A DNA stretch of 64,000 nt from Cordilura impudica (taxonomy: Eukaryota > Arthropoda > Insecta > Diptera > Scathophagidae). Below are positions 22,294 through 33,701 of this stretch, piece after piece. Each line of letters opens with the position of its first letter. Position 1 is the stretch's first letter. The DNA is taken from positions 132,781,612-132,845,611 of the forward strand of contig OY821519.1 in the NCBI GenBank assembly GCA_963682025.1, given 5' to 3'. A program made the position numbers and the translations under genes. The notes beneath the pieces are model-generated. The model was given only the letters and a program-made list of their open reading frames with translations, searched no databases and had not been told where the DNA came from.

Positions 22294-22700
22294 TCCACCA
22301 TGTTTGACGGTTGGTTTTAGGTTATGTGCATCTATATCTTTGTTCTTCTGATGCTATAACATTTTCCGTCCATCCGACCCAAATATTTCATATTTATTCC
22401 CATGACTTTATCCCAGAACTCAGCACTACTATTTCTATAAGTATTTGCTAACAATTTTCGTTTTTGTTTTTTTAATCTGTCAAACCCAGCCACATATCGT
22501 GTAATGCGTACGGAATTAACTGAGATATTTTTTCCTAGCCCTCTTCCGCCTTCATTAGTCAACTTAGTAGCACTTTTACCAGGATCTCTTCGTATTTTGT
22601 CTATAATACTTTTTATGGCGGAATACGACCTCTTTACACTTTTACCTATTACCTGAATAGATTTTCCTTCATTTCGTAAACTAATTAGCGAATACTTTTT
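22294..22700 (-). mobile_element. Tc1-family fragment
   Basis: Minus-strand reading gives a Tc1 helix-turn-helix (LRNEGKSIQVIGKSVKRSYS, IKSIIDKIRRDPGKS), then RKLLANTYRNSSAEFWDKV and, at the left edge, PTVKHGG. Where active Tc1 proteins have WSDES with the first catalytic Asp, this copy reads VMGINMKYLG, so the Asp is gone. No ends seen; the left side is joined directly to a family A fragment. Confidence 0.65.
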
Positions 22701-24116
22701 GGAGTTGAAAACGTTACATGAATTTTTTTTTTGTATATTTTTTTTTAATTCAAAATTTTACAGTTCTTACAAAAAGTGTTACAAGTTTATCCCAAAACTA
22801 TGTATATGCCATTACAAAAAGCCCTAGTAATACATTTTGTTGCCCTAGAAAATGGTAAAGTTCCATTCTTCGGAGTTTCCCATTGAAGAGCCAGCTGTTT
22901 ACAAGTGAAAAAATGTCTGCATCTGAATCAGATTTTTATATTCTGACACTTTTTTTAAATGGATTTTAAGACAGGTTTGATGCGAAGGCATTTACAAATT
23001 GTAAAAAATTAGATTCTGAGATATTTTTTCTTCAAGTACAAAATAAATAAACTATCAAATGTTTTTTTTTTTATTTGGAAAAATATCTCAAAATTTTTAG
23101 GATTTATTTTATAAAAAAAAAAATCAAATGCTTTAGAATCTAAGAATATGATTTAGAATCAGCAATTGTGTTGATAGGATATGTATTAGAATCTAATAAA
23201 GTATTAGAATCTGACCATTTTGGGATGCAAAACAATTAGAATTTCTATAAGAAATAATGTCTTCAAATATAATATTTTTCTGCAGGCAAGGGCTTTGGTA
23301 AAATTGTATTTAACACTTTAATTAAAAATATCGCTGTTTTGCCGATTGGGGTCTTTGTGTGAATACTGTTCTACATTGTTTGCTAAGCTAGTCTAACAAA
23401 TTATTGAAAACTTGCTAGAAATTGTTGTTTTGTTGTATATTTTCTTGACTAGCTACTCTTGCACACTCTCTTTTAGAAAAAGGGAAATTCAAATTATGAA
23501 TTGTTGACCTTTTTATTTGTTGTGTATTTTATTTTATTGTTCTGCAATAAAAAAAAATTAAAAAAATAAAAACTAAAAAATAAAAAAAATATATAAAAGG
23601 GAAATTTTAGATTTGTTCGTTGAAATGTTTTAAGTGTAATTCTCGCGATTTTAATTAATTTTATATTAAAAAAAAATTAAGCTTATTTAAAAAATATATA
23701 AAAATTTAAAAATAAACACACAAAAAAAAAGAAAAACGGTCAGAAAAGAGATCATACATTTGAAAGTTAAATTTAAGAATCAATTATAAAAATCATTTTA
23801 TATTTTGTTAATTAACCAATATGTTAGCCGATAGCCTAAGTTGCTAGCGCTTTAAAATTAATTTATTGTAATTTAATATTACTAGTAATGAATACCCAAA
23901 TAAATAAATTTTAAAGTTAAACAAAAAAAATTTCAATCGCGAACGTGAACAAATCCGAATAAAATGGCAAAAATTAATTCACGTTTTTGAGAGTTGACCA
24001 CCATTTTTGTTAAACGTAGTTTAATTTTGTAGATGGTAGGTACCATAAAAATTGGTCCAACCAAAAACCGAAGTTCAACTGTTGTAAACTGTTTTTTTTT
24101 TTTTTTTTTACTTTTA
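22701..24116. other. AT-rich stretch, no gene seen
   Basis: Long A and T runs, for example at 23540-23600 and 24090-24110. No recognisable coding or repeat ends, although part may be older Tc1 flank. Confidence 0.5.
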
Positions 24117-24362
24117 ATACCCTTCACACTAGAGTGCAGTGGGTATATATAAGTTTGCCATTCCGTTTGTAATAATTAGAAAAAAAATCTGGAGACCATA
24201 AAACACATACATTCTTGATCCTTCTTGAAATCACGATCACGCTCTCAATGGGTTGCTGATTTGTAGTGAAAATGATTCAATGACATCCTGAGCAGGTTGC
24301 TTTTTAAAATCATCAAAATCGGTTCAATAGGGCCCGAGATATCAATGAAAAAGTAGAAAAGG
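24117..24362 (-). mobile_element. Family B Helentron-like fragment
   Basis: Starts AATACCCTTCACACTAGAGT and continues with GTTTGCCATTCCGTTTGTAA, TTGACATCCTGAGCAGG and GGTTCAATAGGGCCCGAGAT, matching in order the inverse of the copies at 10775 and 18352. Confidence 0.55.
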
Positions 24363-25345
24363 TTTGGAAAAAAATGATTTTTTGTATTTCTATTTTAGTT
24401 GTATTATTAGCTTTTTTGTTGTGTTATCCCGAAATAAATACAAAAAGTGGCTAATATCAAAGAAAATTTTTTATTAAGTACCTAGTTATTAATAAATAAT
24501 AAATAACTATTTATAGATTTTAATTAAACTTAATTCGATTTTCGTAAATTTAATCCGAATTCTCTTTTAAGAGCTCTTTTACAAAATTTCCATATTAAGT
24601 TTTATCTTATTTCGTATACAATTTATCATGTTTCGATAAATTCTGGTGTCCAAACAACTTTGGACCTCCAAAATAATAAAACAAAAATGAATTTTTAATA
24701 TTTATATGAATTTTTTATATTTATTATTTTTAATATTAATTGTAATATTAGCTTAAGACAAATCGCTAAAACTTGAAAAATGTATATATTTGAATTATTA
24801 GTTGCCAACCGTTAAATTTAGTAATCGCTTAAATGTAATTTCGAAAATATATTCAGCGGTTTCAATTTTATTAAAACAAAAAAAAAAAAACAAACGAAGT
24901 ACATTAAAACGAAGTATAATAATATTGTACAGAAAATTTCTAACTTACTTATCATTTGGATTTACAATCGTACACAACCTAAAGTTGAATTTATTAATAA
25001 AAAAAACCTTTTGCATCAAAAAAATCATAAATTTCTTTTAAAAAAAGTGTACGATCCCATAAAGGTGAGCATCACAATTCCCACATATAAATTTACATAA
25101 AGAAATCTAACTCTTCTTTTTCTTTATGTCCCATAACCCCAATTATAATTACTCCAACTCGAGGAATTATAATTACATCTCTTTAAAGATTGCACCATTT
25201 CCCCTCCAACCAAAAGAGATTTTAACATTATTCACTCAGAATAATACATCTGGATATTTGTTTTGTAGAAACTTTAAGCATTTTCAATATACTTAATATT
25301 AAATACGTCCAAACGTTATTCTTTAATATTTGTCAGACCCTAATA
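24363..25345. other. AT-rich stretch, no gene seen
   Basis: The open frame at 24802-25041 is Lys/Asn/Ile/Phe-rich and looks like an AT artefact. A small inverted motif, CTCGAGGAATTATAATTAC, lies near 25150. Nothing else recognised. Confidence 0.5.
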
Positions 25346-26150
25346 TTTATTCCCTATACCACTATGTGGTTTGGGTATAATGACTTTGTGCTGCTGTTTG
25401 TAACTACCAAAAATATTTGACCTAGACCCATCTTTTATTATACCGATCGAATCAGAATCACTTTCTGATCACTTTCTGATTCGATTTAACGATGTCCGTC
25501 CGTCCGTCCGTCCGTCCGTCCGTCTGTGTGTCCATGTAAAGCTTATAATCAAACTGCAGGTCGCAAATATAAATATATTTTATGAAATTTGGTATGTAAG
25601 CTTCTATCGGCCATGGGATGAACGCTATTGATATTGGTGAGAATCGGTCCATGTTCAGACCTAGCCCCCATACAAATGACCCCTATGAAATCAACATAAA
25701 TTGCCATAAGATCCAAATTATCATATAAATCTTGGTCAAATTGGGTTTGTATGTGTTTATTATATCCATTAATCAGAAGTTCAAAAATGATCCCTATGGG
25801 ACAACTCTTAGTCATAGGTCCCATATAGAGCTGCTTGCCGACCTTCACTTAAATCTATAAAAAAACAAAAATATTGCACGGATTCTTTTAAAATTTTGTT
25901 TGTATATATTTTTGCAAAATACAAGAGACTTTACCAAACATGATCAGGATCGGTTCATTTTTGGGCCTAGTCCCCATATAGATGTATGATATATATATCT
26001 GCAGCAAAAAAAAAAATAAAAATCCCACTCAAATTTGGTTTATGCTTATTTTCTATGTCCAGTTAGTTGGGCCTATGAGATAGGGTCTCTAAACGCATGG
26101 TATAGGGTATCGTATAGTCGGTCTAGACCGACTATAATTTTCTTACTTGT
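25346..26150 (+). mobile_element. Helentron-like family A, full-length copy
   Basis: About 805 bp running from CCCTATACCACTATGTGG to the 18-bp perfect palindrome AGTCGGTCTAGACCGACT and the terminus TATAATTTTCTTACTTGT. A (GTCC)n tract lies at 25493-25525. The copy at 38314 is its near-identical inverse counterpart. Open frames on the minus strand (25458-25848) are not genes. It directly precedes the LINE. Confidence 0.7.
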
Positions 26151-26769
26151 TTTACTATAAAATCATCGCAAATCTAACAAAACTTAAGTAAAGTTATTAA
26201 AAATCTAACGCCTCACAACCATAAAATTCTTCAATCAGCCTTGAAAATGAAAAATGAACAAACGATTAAAACAGCCTACACACATCGCGGTCTGGTATAT
26301 GTGAAGAAAATTAATTCTGATGACCCAATCCTTATTGAGGTTTTGGACGAACTCAATCAGTTTTTTCCTTGATGACACATAACACATCTCTTCCAATTTT
26401 CGTTGTGCCATTCTTCAGGATTGCCTATGCCCTTTTTTATGACTACTGTATCATCGCAACTATTTTTGATTATTTTACTATTAATATTATTAATTCTATT
26501 CTGAATCAATTTTCAAATGTAACTGTTTACTTTAAATTTTATTTTAATACTGATCAAAATGTTCGACTCACAACTTACATAATTAATTTCTATGGTGTTA
26601 TTTTAATTATATTTCTAATTAGCCTTGCTGGTAGGTTTCTTTATTTATTTTTATTGTTCAGATTATGGCTTTAATAGGGGGCCATGCAATATATTCTCAA
26701 GACGTAACAGAAAAGATGATAAAAGTTCTTGCTAAACAGAGAAGCGGTTTAAAAATTTGCACAAAGTGT

Positions 26770-27518
26770 AAAATACAAAATTGACGAGTTTAGATTTATT
26801 TTTCAAATTTCAGGCGTTAATGTTATATGTGTGACGGATCAATGAATCAATCAGAGATGACATGGTATCGCTGGATGGTTATAATTTATACAGAAATGAT
26901 AGAACCTGACGGCTATGGCGGAGTGGCAATTTATGTAAAAAAGGGTTGGTCTGTACACTAAAAAGTAAAAGTGACGAAAGAATAAACCCTAACAACAAAG
27001 TAGCATGTAGTTATGGAAGAAAATTTCTTATTGGTTGCGTCTACAGGCCAAGGAATAATATTGATTTCACACATTTTTATACAATTTTGAGGAATATCAC
27101 GTCATTATATAGTGACGTTTTAAAAGCTGGGGACTTTAACTCTAATCTGCTAACAGAATCATGTTTAACCATCAATATGAAATCATTTGATCTTGTTCCT
27201 GCAAATTATCTAACGCCAACACATTTTACTTCATCCGATAATACTTTGCTCGACCTATTTTTTGTCTCCAATGAAGAAAAAATCTTATTATATGACCAGT
27301 TGTCCGCATCGTATTATTCTAGGCACGATCTGATATTCCCAATTTTTGACATTCCATTTGAAACTTCTACTGAAAAAATCCAATTTCGTAACTTGAAACG
27401 TATAAACTATCTCATTCTTGAAGAAGAGTTTGTCAAAATCTACTGGGATTGCATTTATCATATGATATCGGTTAATGATCAATTGGCTTTTTTGGAACAA
27501 AACAACAACTTTATTTAA
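26770..27518 (+). pseudogene. LINE ORF2 endonuclease region
   Basis: Readable as an apurinic-type endonuclease in two frames: first NVICVT (near 26820), DDMVSLDGYNLYRND and GYGGVAIYVKKG, then the open frame 26946-27518 with GCVYRPRNNIDFTHFY, the motif AGDFNSNLL, and SASYYSRHDLIFPIFDI, where the SRHD should be the catalytic SDH-type triplet. The frame changes near 26945. Past 27518 the linker continues in another frame with WFTAEIKHLIADRDHAYSRW up to the RT. Confidence 0.75.
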
Positions 27519-27860
27519 TACAATAGTGCCAATGCAAACGAAATAAGTAAGTTACCGCCAGAAACCTTGGTTCACGGCTGAAATAAAGCATCTCATAGCA
27601 GATCGTGACCATGCTTATTCTCGCTGGAAGCGCTTTAAAACTGATGATCTATATAACACTTATCGAAATGCAAGAAAAATTGTTACCAAAATCATAAGAA
27701 ACGTAAAGTCAAAATACTATGCCAACAAATTTTCAAATTCAATTTCTACGGGGAATAAATGGAAAACCATTAAAGAAATTGGAATAGTTAATAGTAAAAA
27801 TAATCATGTTAATATCATAGCAGATCCAGATGTTATAAATAAAAAATTTGTTAATATGCC

Positions 27861-29204
27861 ATGCCTCAAGCGGACCATAGTTATTATACTAACTATCGTG
27901 CTGCCAATCTTCCGCATAGCCTATTCAATTGTGAATGTGTAAGTCCGTTAGATGTACTCCAAAGCTGTCTATCCATAAAATCAAACACTACAGGCATTGA
28001 TGGTATCCAGCCCGCTTTTATAAAAATTATTCTCCCGTCACTACTACCAATAATTACAAATATATTTAATAAAATAATTATGACAAGCACTTATCCACTA
28101 AGATTGAAGCAGGCTAAAATTCTTCCAATACCTAAGTCACCCACTGAGTATCGGCCCATAGCCATATTGCCATATCTGTCAAAAGCATTTGAAAAACTTC
28201 TACATTTACAGATAACTAATTACATTAATCATCATAATTTGTTGACCGATAAACAATCTGGATTTCGAGCCAAACATAGTTGCATTACTGCTCTTACCGA
28301 TGTAGCCGAAGATCTCAGAAAGGAAATTGACGATGGCTGTGTTGCAATGTTGGTGCTGTTGGATCATTCAAAGGCTTTTGATACCGTTGACCATACCATA
28401 TTGATTCAAAAATTAGAAAAAATAATGAATTTTTCCTCAACATCTACCAAATTAATTGAGTCATATCTAAAGGATCGAGTGCAGTGTGTTGAAATAAAAC
28501 CATTAACAACCTCAACCTTTTTTCCTGTTATCATTGTTCCACATGGCTCCATTCTCGGTCCTCTCTTCTTTTCCATCTATGCAAATAATCTTCCTGAAAA
28601 GTTGCTCCACTGCAACATTAGAAAGTATGCTGATGACGTCCAATTGTACATAAGCAATAAACAAGGAAACATTGAACAATGTACTGCGAAATTAAATGAT
28701 GACCTGCGGCGTGTTTCTCTCTGGGCGGATGTGAATGGTTTAAGTTACAATCCTAAAAAATCCAAATGTATCGTTATACATAAAAGGACCAAGAAAATTA
28801 TAGAAAGTCCCATTGTTTGTATTAACAACCAACAAATTGAAATGGTTAATAAAGCAAAAAATCTTGGTATCATATTTAATAACACTCTCACCTGGTCAGA
28901 TCACGTAATAGCTGCCTGTGGCAAATCATACGGGATGCTCAGAACACTTTGGCCTACGCAATATTACACACCAATAAAAATAAGGTTACTGCTTGCTAAA
29001 ACGTATCTGATTCCTACTCTTAACTACGAATGTGAGATTTTTGCAAGTTGTGATGGCGCTAGCAAATCAAAATTAAACGTTACTTATAACAACATTGCAA
29101 GATACATTTATGGTCTCAGTAATTATAGAACTAATGGATATTACCTCAATATAACTCCTTACTCTAAGAGAGAATATTTAGTGTGTTGTTCGAAGACCTA
29201 CTAA
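27861..29204 (+). pseudogene. LINE ORF2 reverse transcriptase region
   Basis: A 447-aa open stretch with the RT landmarks in order: TTGIDGIQPAFIK, YRPIAILPYLSKAFEKLL, LDHSKAFDTVDHTIL, HGSILGPLFFSIYANNLP and the catalytic YADDVQLY at about 28627-28650. The thumb region reads SKCIVIHKRTKK and KNLGIIFNNTLTWSDHV. The active-site Asp pair is intact. The frame breaks upstream at 27860 and again near 29190, after which the C-terminus continues in other frames (EDLLKIRTLIFLHKII, LISEWQFFISAIRLRI) to about 29440. It is the longest near-intact coding stretch in the window but would not make a full protein. Confidence 0.85.
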
Positions 29205-30140
29205 AAATAAGAACTTTAATATTTCTTCATAAAATTATAATAGCCATGTCATCTTTTTAATCGTTTGAGATTTAGTCAACTCAGAAGAAATAGAAATTTA
29301 GTTCAATTTAGTCATCGTACATTAATATCCGAATGGCAATTTTTTATATCTGCAATACGTCTTCGGATTATTATTCCTCCAACAATTAAAGAAACCAGCA
29401 ACGCGTTAGAATTAAAAAAAAAAATTATTTGAATTTTATTTATAGATAACTTTTTTTTCAATAGTATATGTTTTATAATAATAGATTATTTGTTTATAAA
29501 TTGCTAACAACATTATGTTTTTTGCAAAATAGTTAAAAAATTTATTTTGTATGTAATTGTTATTTTACTTGTTAATTTACATTATAACACCATAAGATTT
29601 CTACTTTTTAAGACAAATGTTTTGTTGTAGAAGTTACAAAATAAATAAATAAATAAATAAAAATAAATAAAAATTATTTGCCATGGACTTCCATTCACTT
29701 GGGATTTAACTCTCATATTATTATTGGTAACACATTCAATTATTAGACGGAGAATTTGTGAATGAAATTTTTAATTTTTTTATTTAAGGAAATAGCTTTA
29801 AACATAGTACATTTTAACAATTTGCTTGTAAATTCACATTAAAATATTTAACATCTTACTGATATAAGGTAGAACTAAAATTGCCAAGATTTGTTTATCA
29901 AAACTAATTTGAAACTTTTTTTTTTTTGAAATATCGCATAATTTAATTCAAAACGCCGGCTGCGTTAAAAGTGTATTTCTTTTTGGTCCCTTATGAAGGG
30001 GTCTTAATAGTTTTTTTACTCTAATATAAAGCAAGATAGAATTTAAATATTTCTGTAAAAAAAAACCATTAATGTTTTTATAAAAAAAAAACAGTAAATA
30101 AGATATTATAATAAATACTGGTCAAAAAGGAAAGGCGATT

Positions 30141-30200
30141 AACTTTAAATTTAAGTTAAGTTAATTTAAAGTTGCCGATATTTAAGTATGTATCGGCAAC
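30141..30200. repeat. Two adjacent hairpins
   Basis: AACTTTAAATT (30141-30151) pairs with AATTTAAAGTT (30163-30173). GTTGCCGATA (30171-30180) pairs perfectly with TATCGGCAAC (30191-30200) around a 10-base loop. They may be the terminus of an unrecognised Helitron-like element. Confidence 0.5.
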
Positions 30201-30257
30201 TGTATTAAACGGTAACCGTACCGAACAGTGGTTATAATATTGCGATTAAGACACATG

Positions 30258-30305
30258 CGGAGGATATCAAAGATTCGGCACAGCCGAATTTAACACTCTT
30301 AATTA
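30258..30305 (+). mobile_element. Family B terminal hairpin, solo
   Basis: GATATCAAAG is followed by ATTCGGCACAGCCGAAT and TTAACACTCTTA, the inverse of the end at 7276-7307. The outer ACTTGTT is lost. Confidence 0.6.
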
Positions 30306-31633
30306 TTTTAGATGAATTCTGTTTTACCGAATAAATCTTTTAACAACATTGCGTGGCAGAGAAGAAAAAAACCATACATAATTCTAAAAATCATTACTAC
30401 TTTGTAAATATTTTTAATCAAAGCGTTTACTGCTTTTAAGCATTCATCATTGATTATATTAAACATTTTAACGATTATTATTTTATAATTGATTGGATTG
30501 TTTCCATATGAAATTTTTCTCACGCTTTAACGCTTTAAGTATATGTTTTCTACCAATACAGTTTTATTTTGTGATACACATTTAGATTTTTTTTTATTTA
30601 ACTGCAGTTATTTAAACTAAAAATTTGGAAACACTTAAAAATATTATCTCCTCAAAATTTAGTTTTTACTTCATTATTAATTTTGGTACATTATCAAATG
30701 AACGATTATCACCGGAAGCCATAAAGGTGAAAAAAACATTGCAGAGGGTATAAATAGATGTGTCTTTTATTTATAAATATTTTCTCAGAATAAAGTATTT
30801 CTCTATAGGATTGTCTATTTTTTTGGTAGTCGTGACTTAACAAAACGTTTATTAATTAAGATATATTATGTAGGAGGCATTTCAACGCTTTCACATTAAA
30901 AGTGAATAAATGTAACGAAACACAATGCGTTTAAATCAATGTTCAAATTTTCTTTTGAAAAAAAGTAAAATTATTATAATACAAAATTAAACAATGCTAT
31001 TCGGCGACCATTTGATTTTATATAATTTTTTCATAATTAAAACGCATATTTTTGCAAACATAAAAGCAGCATTAATTGAAAAAAATATATAAAAAATATA
31101 TTGTAGTTGTTATATAAAGTCAATAAATAATATTTAAAAAAAAAGATATTTAAATTACCATGATACTGTTTTTTTTTCTTTTTGGCTAAGGGCATTTAGT
31201 TGTTATTAAAGTTTAAATTTATTATGTTAATTTATTAATGAAGAAAAAACGGACAATAAGAATACCGTGATATTTTCATGTTTTTTGTTTTGTTATTAAA
31301 GTTTATATTTATTATGTTAATTTATTAATGACAAAAAAAAACAGACAATGATTAATAATAAATTTAAAATTTTCTCTTACTAAAATTAATATTGTAAAGC
31401 TTTCTCTTAGTTTACCCACATCAATCTATTGTATATAAAATTATAAATGTTTCTATAATTTATACAGAATTAATTGATTTTCTACAATTGAAAGAGGAAT
31501 TATAATAAATAAACGCATTATAATTAATTATGATTGGTAGTTGTTGCTAGCCAATTTCACTGGTGTATTAAAGAAATTAGTTATTCAATGTTTATAAAAG
31601 TTTTTTTAAGAAATATTTTCTTTTTCATTACAG

Positions 31634-31785
31634 AAACCTATAACTGGTGCAAAACCCACAAAATATCACTATTATCCACACAATCAACACATTTATTTAT
31701 TGCCCGAATGTGCCATACAACAGGTCTGTAATGCTGTCTATGTACGTTTAAATTACACCCAACCACTATGTGCCTGTCCGTCGAG
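31634..31785 (+). CDS. Internal exon A of a cysteine-rich secreted-type host gene
   Basis: A 152-nt exon follows a pyrimidine-rich tract ending in CAG and is closed by a consensus donor, AG|GTAAGT. It reads in phase 0 from its first base and leaves two bases (AG) for the next codon. The peptide has an aromatic, His-rich start, then a cysteine segment with the fragments LLPECAIQQVCNAVY and PLCACPSR. Spaced Cys residues and an N-linked glycosylation sequon (NYT) suggest an extracellular, disulfide-bonded protein. The split codon completes to Arg with the exon at 42885, so the two belong together. I do not recognise the gene; the sequence looks strongly constrained compared with its surroundings. 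No signal peptide is visible because the first exon lies elsewhere. Confidence 0.85.
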
Positions 31786-31900
31786 GTAAGTCTTTGAAAA
31801 AACATATAAAACATAACAACCCAACAATAGTTGGGTTAACAAAACAAAACTGGAGTCAGGAGCATATATATCCACACTTGTTGTATATGATTTGGATTTT

Positions 31901-32190
31901 TATACCTCATTGTGGTGAGGGTAACAAAAATACTTATTATACCGATCGGCTCTGAATCACTTATCGAGTCTAATTAACGATGTGCGTCCTGCCGTCCGTC
32001 TGTCTTTGTGTCCATGTAACCAAAAAAAAAATAAAAAAAATTCCAGGGGCCTAAAAGAGAAAATATTTTGATGAAATTTGGTATATAAACTTTTATCGGG
32101 ATTATCGCTACTGACCTAACCCCCATACAAAAATAGCCCTTACGAGATCGACTTTGATTGCCCTAAGACCCAGATTATAATATACACTGG
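31901..32190 (+). mobile_element. Helentron-like family A, 5' part
   Basis: Starts TATACCTCATTGTGGTGAGG and keeps TTATACCGATCGGCTCTGAA, a (GTCC)-like tract and GAAATTTGGTATATAAACTT. The palindromic end is missing. It lies in the first visible intron of the host gene. Confidence 0.6.
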
Positions 32191-32256
32191 GCACTATTTA
32201 TCGCTTTGTTAAAGTTAGCACGGCACGCAGATCTACAGATATCTATAATGCAGATA

Positions 32257-32635
32257 TCTATAATATTAATAGGCAAGGCGATTTCTTGTGACCGATGTAA
32301 CTTTGTCAGTTTTACCTCGACCTTGACCAAATATACCTCAGTTGAAAGGTATTTCTTTTTAACTGTCCACCAGATTTACAGATTTTTAATTTTTTTTTTT
32401 TTTTTTAGTAAAATGCATTTATACTAACAAATGCATTGTTACTAACACATACATAACATTATACAATGCTGTGTGTGTGTTTATTAAATTTGTTAATGTG
32501 TTTGCAAAAATTGTATATGAAAAGCCTGTGTCGAATTGGAAAATAATTTTCTAGCTAAACTAATAACGACAATAACGCAATGCAATAATTGCATATCACA
32601 AGCCCTGTGTTGAATTGAGTAGCACACCTTTAGGT
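32257..32635 (+). mobile_element. Non-autonomous Helitron, family C, 3'-truncated copy
   Basis: Begins with an intact TCTATAATATTAATAGGC after A, then GATTTCTTGTGACCGATGT and later CACCTTTAGGTG, but the hairpin and CTAG are missing where mariner sequence follows. Confidence 0.72.
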
Positions 32636-32699
32636 GGCATAAAACATTGGCATAAAATACGACTTCGATGAAATTTTCTCACTCAAATCTCGATATTTC

Positions 32700-32745
32700 C
32701 GATACATAGTACATTGTACAAGTACATTGTACAAGTACATTGTTT
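32700..32745 (+). repeat. Short tandem repeat, 13-bp unit
   Basis: The unit TACATTGTACAAG occurs about two and a half times in a row exactly where the mariner coding sequence stops. Confidence 0.8.
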
Positions 32746-33701
32746 GAATAGACCATAGACTTGACGTAGCCCCACAGGAAATAGTCCAATGGCGTCAAAT
32801 CGCACGACCGAATCGGCCAATCGACTGGACCATTTCGTGAGATAACACGTTCTCCAAACTTGGTTTACAATAAATTGATTGTGACATTCGCTGTGTGGCT
32901 TGTGGCGCCGTTCTGTTGGAACCACATGTCCTTCAAGTCCATATCATCCAATTGGGGCCAAAAATATTCGGTTATCATTGAACGGTAGCGATTCCCATTC
33001 ACAGTAACGTGCCGGTCTTGATCATCACGGAAGAAGTACGACCCAATGACGCCGCCGGCCCATAAACCGCACCATACCGTAATTTTTTCGGGATGCAATG
33101 ATGACTCATGGAGTACGTGTGGATTGCTGTCTTACCAATAACGCCTATTTTGTTTATTGACGAAGCCATTCAGCCAGAAATGAGCCTCATCGCTGAAGAT
33201 GACTTTTCGATGAAAATCCGAATCATTTTCAAGTTGTTGCTCAGCCCAATTCACGAACATACGACGCTTCTGGTGGTCAAGCGGCTTCAGTTATTGCGTC
33301 AATTTGATCTTGTAGGGATGTAGGCCAAGATCTTTTCGCAAAATTCGCCACAACGACGTCACAGAGATGCCCAACGCTTGATAACGACGTGTGAGAGACA
33401 CATTTGGGCTTTCTGCAACTGAAGCCTCAGCGGCAGCAATATTCTCGACACTACGGGCACTTCTTTGTCTCACTGGCACGGGAACATTTTGTACTGTGCC
33501 TGTGGATTCAAATTTTTCCACTAGACGCTCAATTGTTGATCTGCTAAGACGATTATGTCGACCATAAATTGGACGTAGCGCTCTTAACGTTGAGGCCACT
33601 GACTCCGAATTTCGGTAGTAAATTTTAATAATTTCGACTCGTTGTTGGCTCGTATATCTTTCCATCATGAAATGGCAAACCTTACTGAAGAGAAATGTCA
33701 A
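32745..33701 (-). mobile_element. Mariner-family transposon, 3'-truncated, D-to-N at second catalytic site
   Basis: Minus strand: the N-terminus (ERYTSQQRVEIIKIYYRNSE) and helix-turn-helix with IRRxSxxLG-like text (SLTRRYQALGISVTSLWRIL) in 33701-33291. Then, in another frame, VIFSDEAHFWLNGFVNKQN with the first Asp. Then MHPEKITVWCGLWAGGVIGS, and FQQNGATSHTA, where relatives (including the copy at 19302) have DGAT: the second Asp is Asn. SCDLTPLDYFLWGYVKS holds the third. Coding stops at about 32745 in a 13-bp tandem repeat. No TIRs seen. Confidence 0.82.

Larger units (their letters stand above)
26157..29675 (+). mobile_element. Non-LTR retrotransposon (Jockey/I-type LINE), 5'-truncated
   Basis: In order: the C-terminal end of an ORF1 (KTAYTHRGLVYVKKINSDDP, stop near 26371), an ORF2 with an endonuclease domain and a reverse transcriptase domain, a short 3' UTR and an (AAAT)n tail at 29640-29675. 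This order and the A-rich tail identify a LINE. Placement in the Jockey or I group is from the general look of the RT and is not firm. The 5' end starts directly after a Helentron-like element, and no target duplication was found. Confidence 0.85.
29676..31633. other. Intronic or upstream AT-rich sequence with repeat pieces
   Basis: Contains a second copy of dispersed repeat D (29801-30040), a family B terminus (30258-30305) and two adjacent hairpins (30141-30200). From 30310 to 31633 I see no gene or element; the text TTAAAGTTTAAATTTATTATGTTAATTTA-like blocks repeat twice near 31205 and 31290. Confidence 0.5.

Noticed and set aside
25458..25848. Two minus-strand frames as genes
   Set aside because: They lie wholly in a non-coding Helentron-like copy; the frames are by-products of its sequence.
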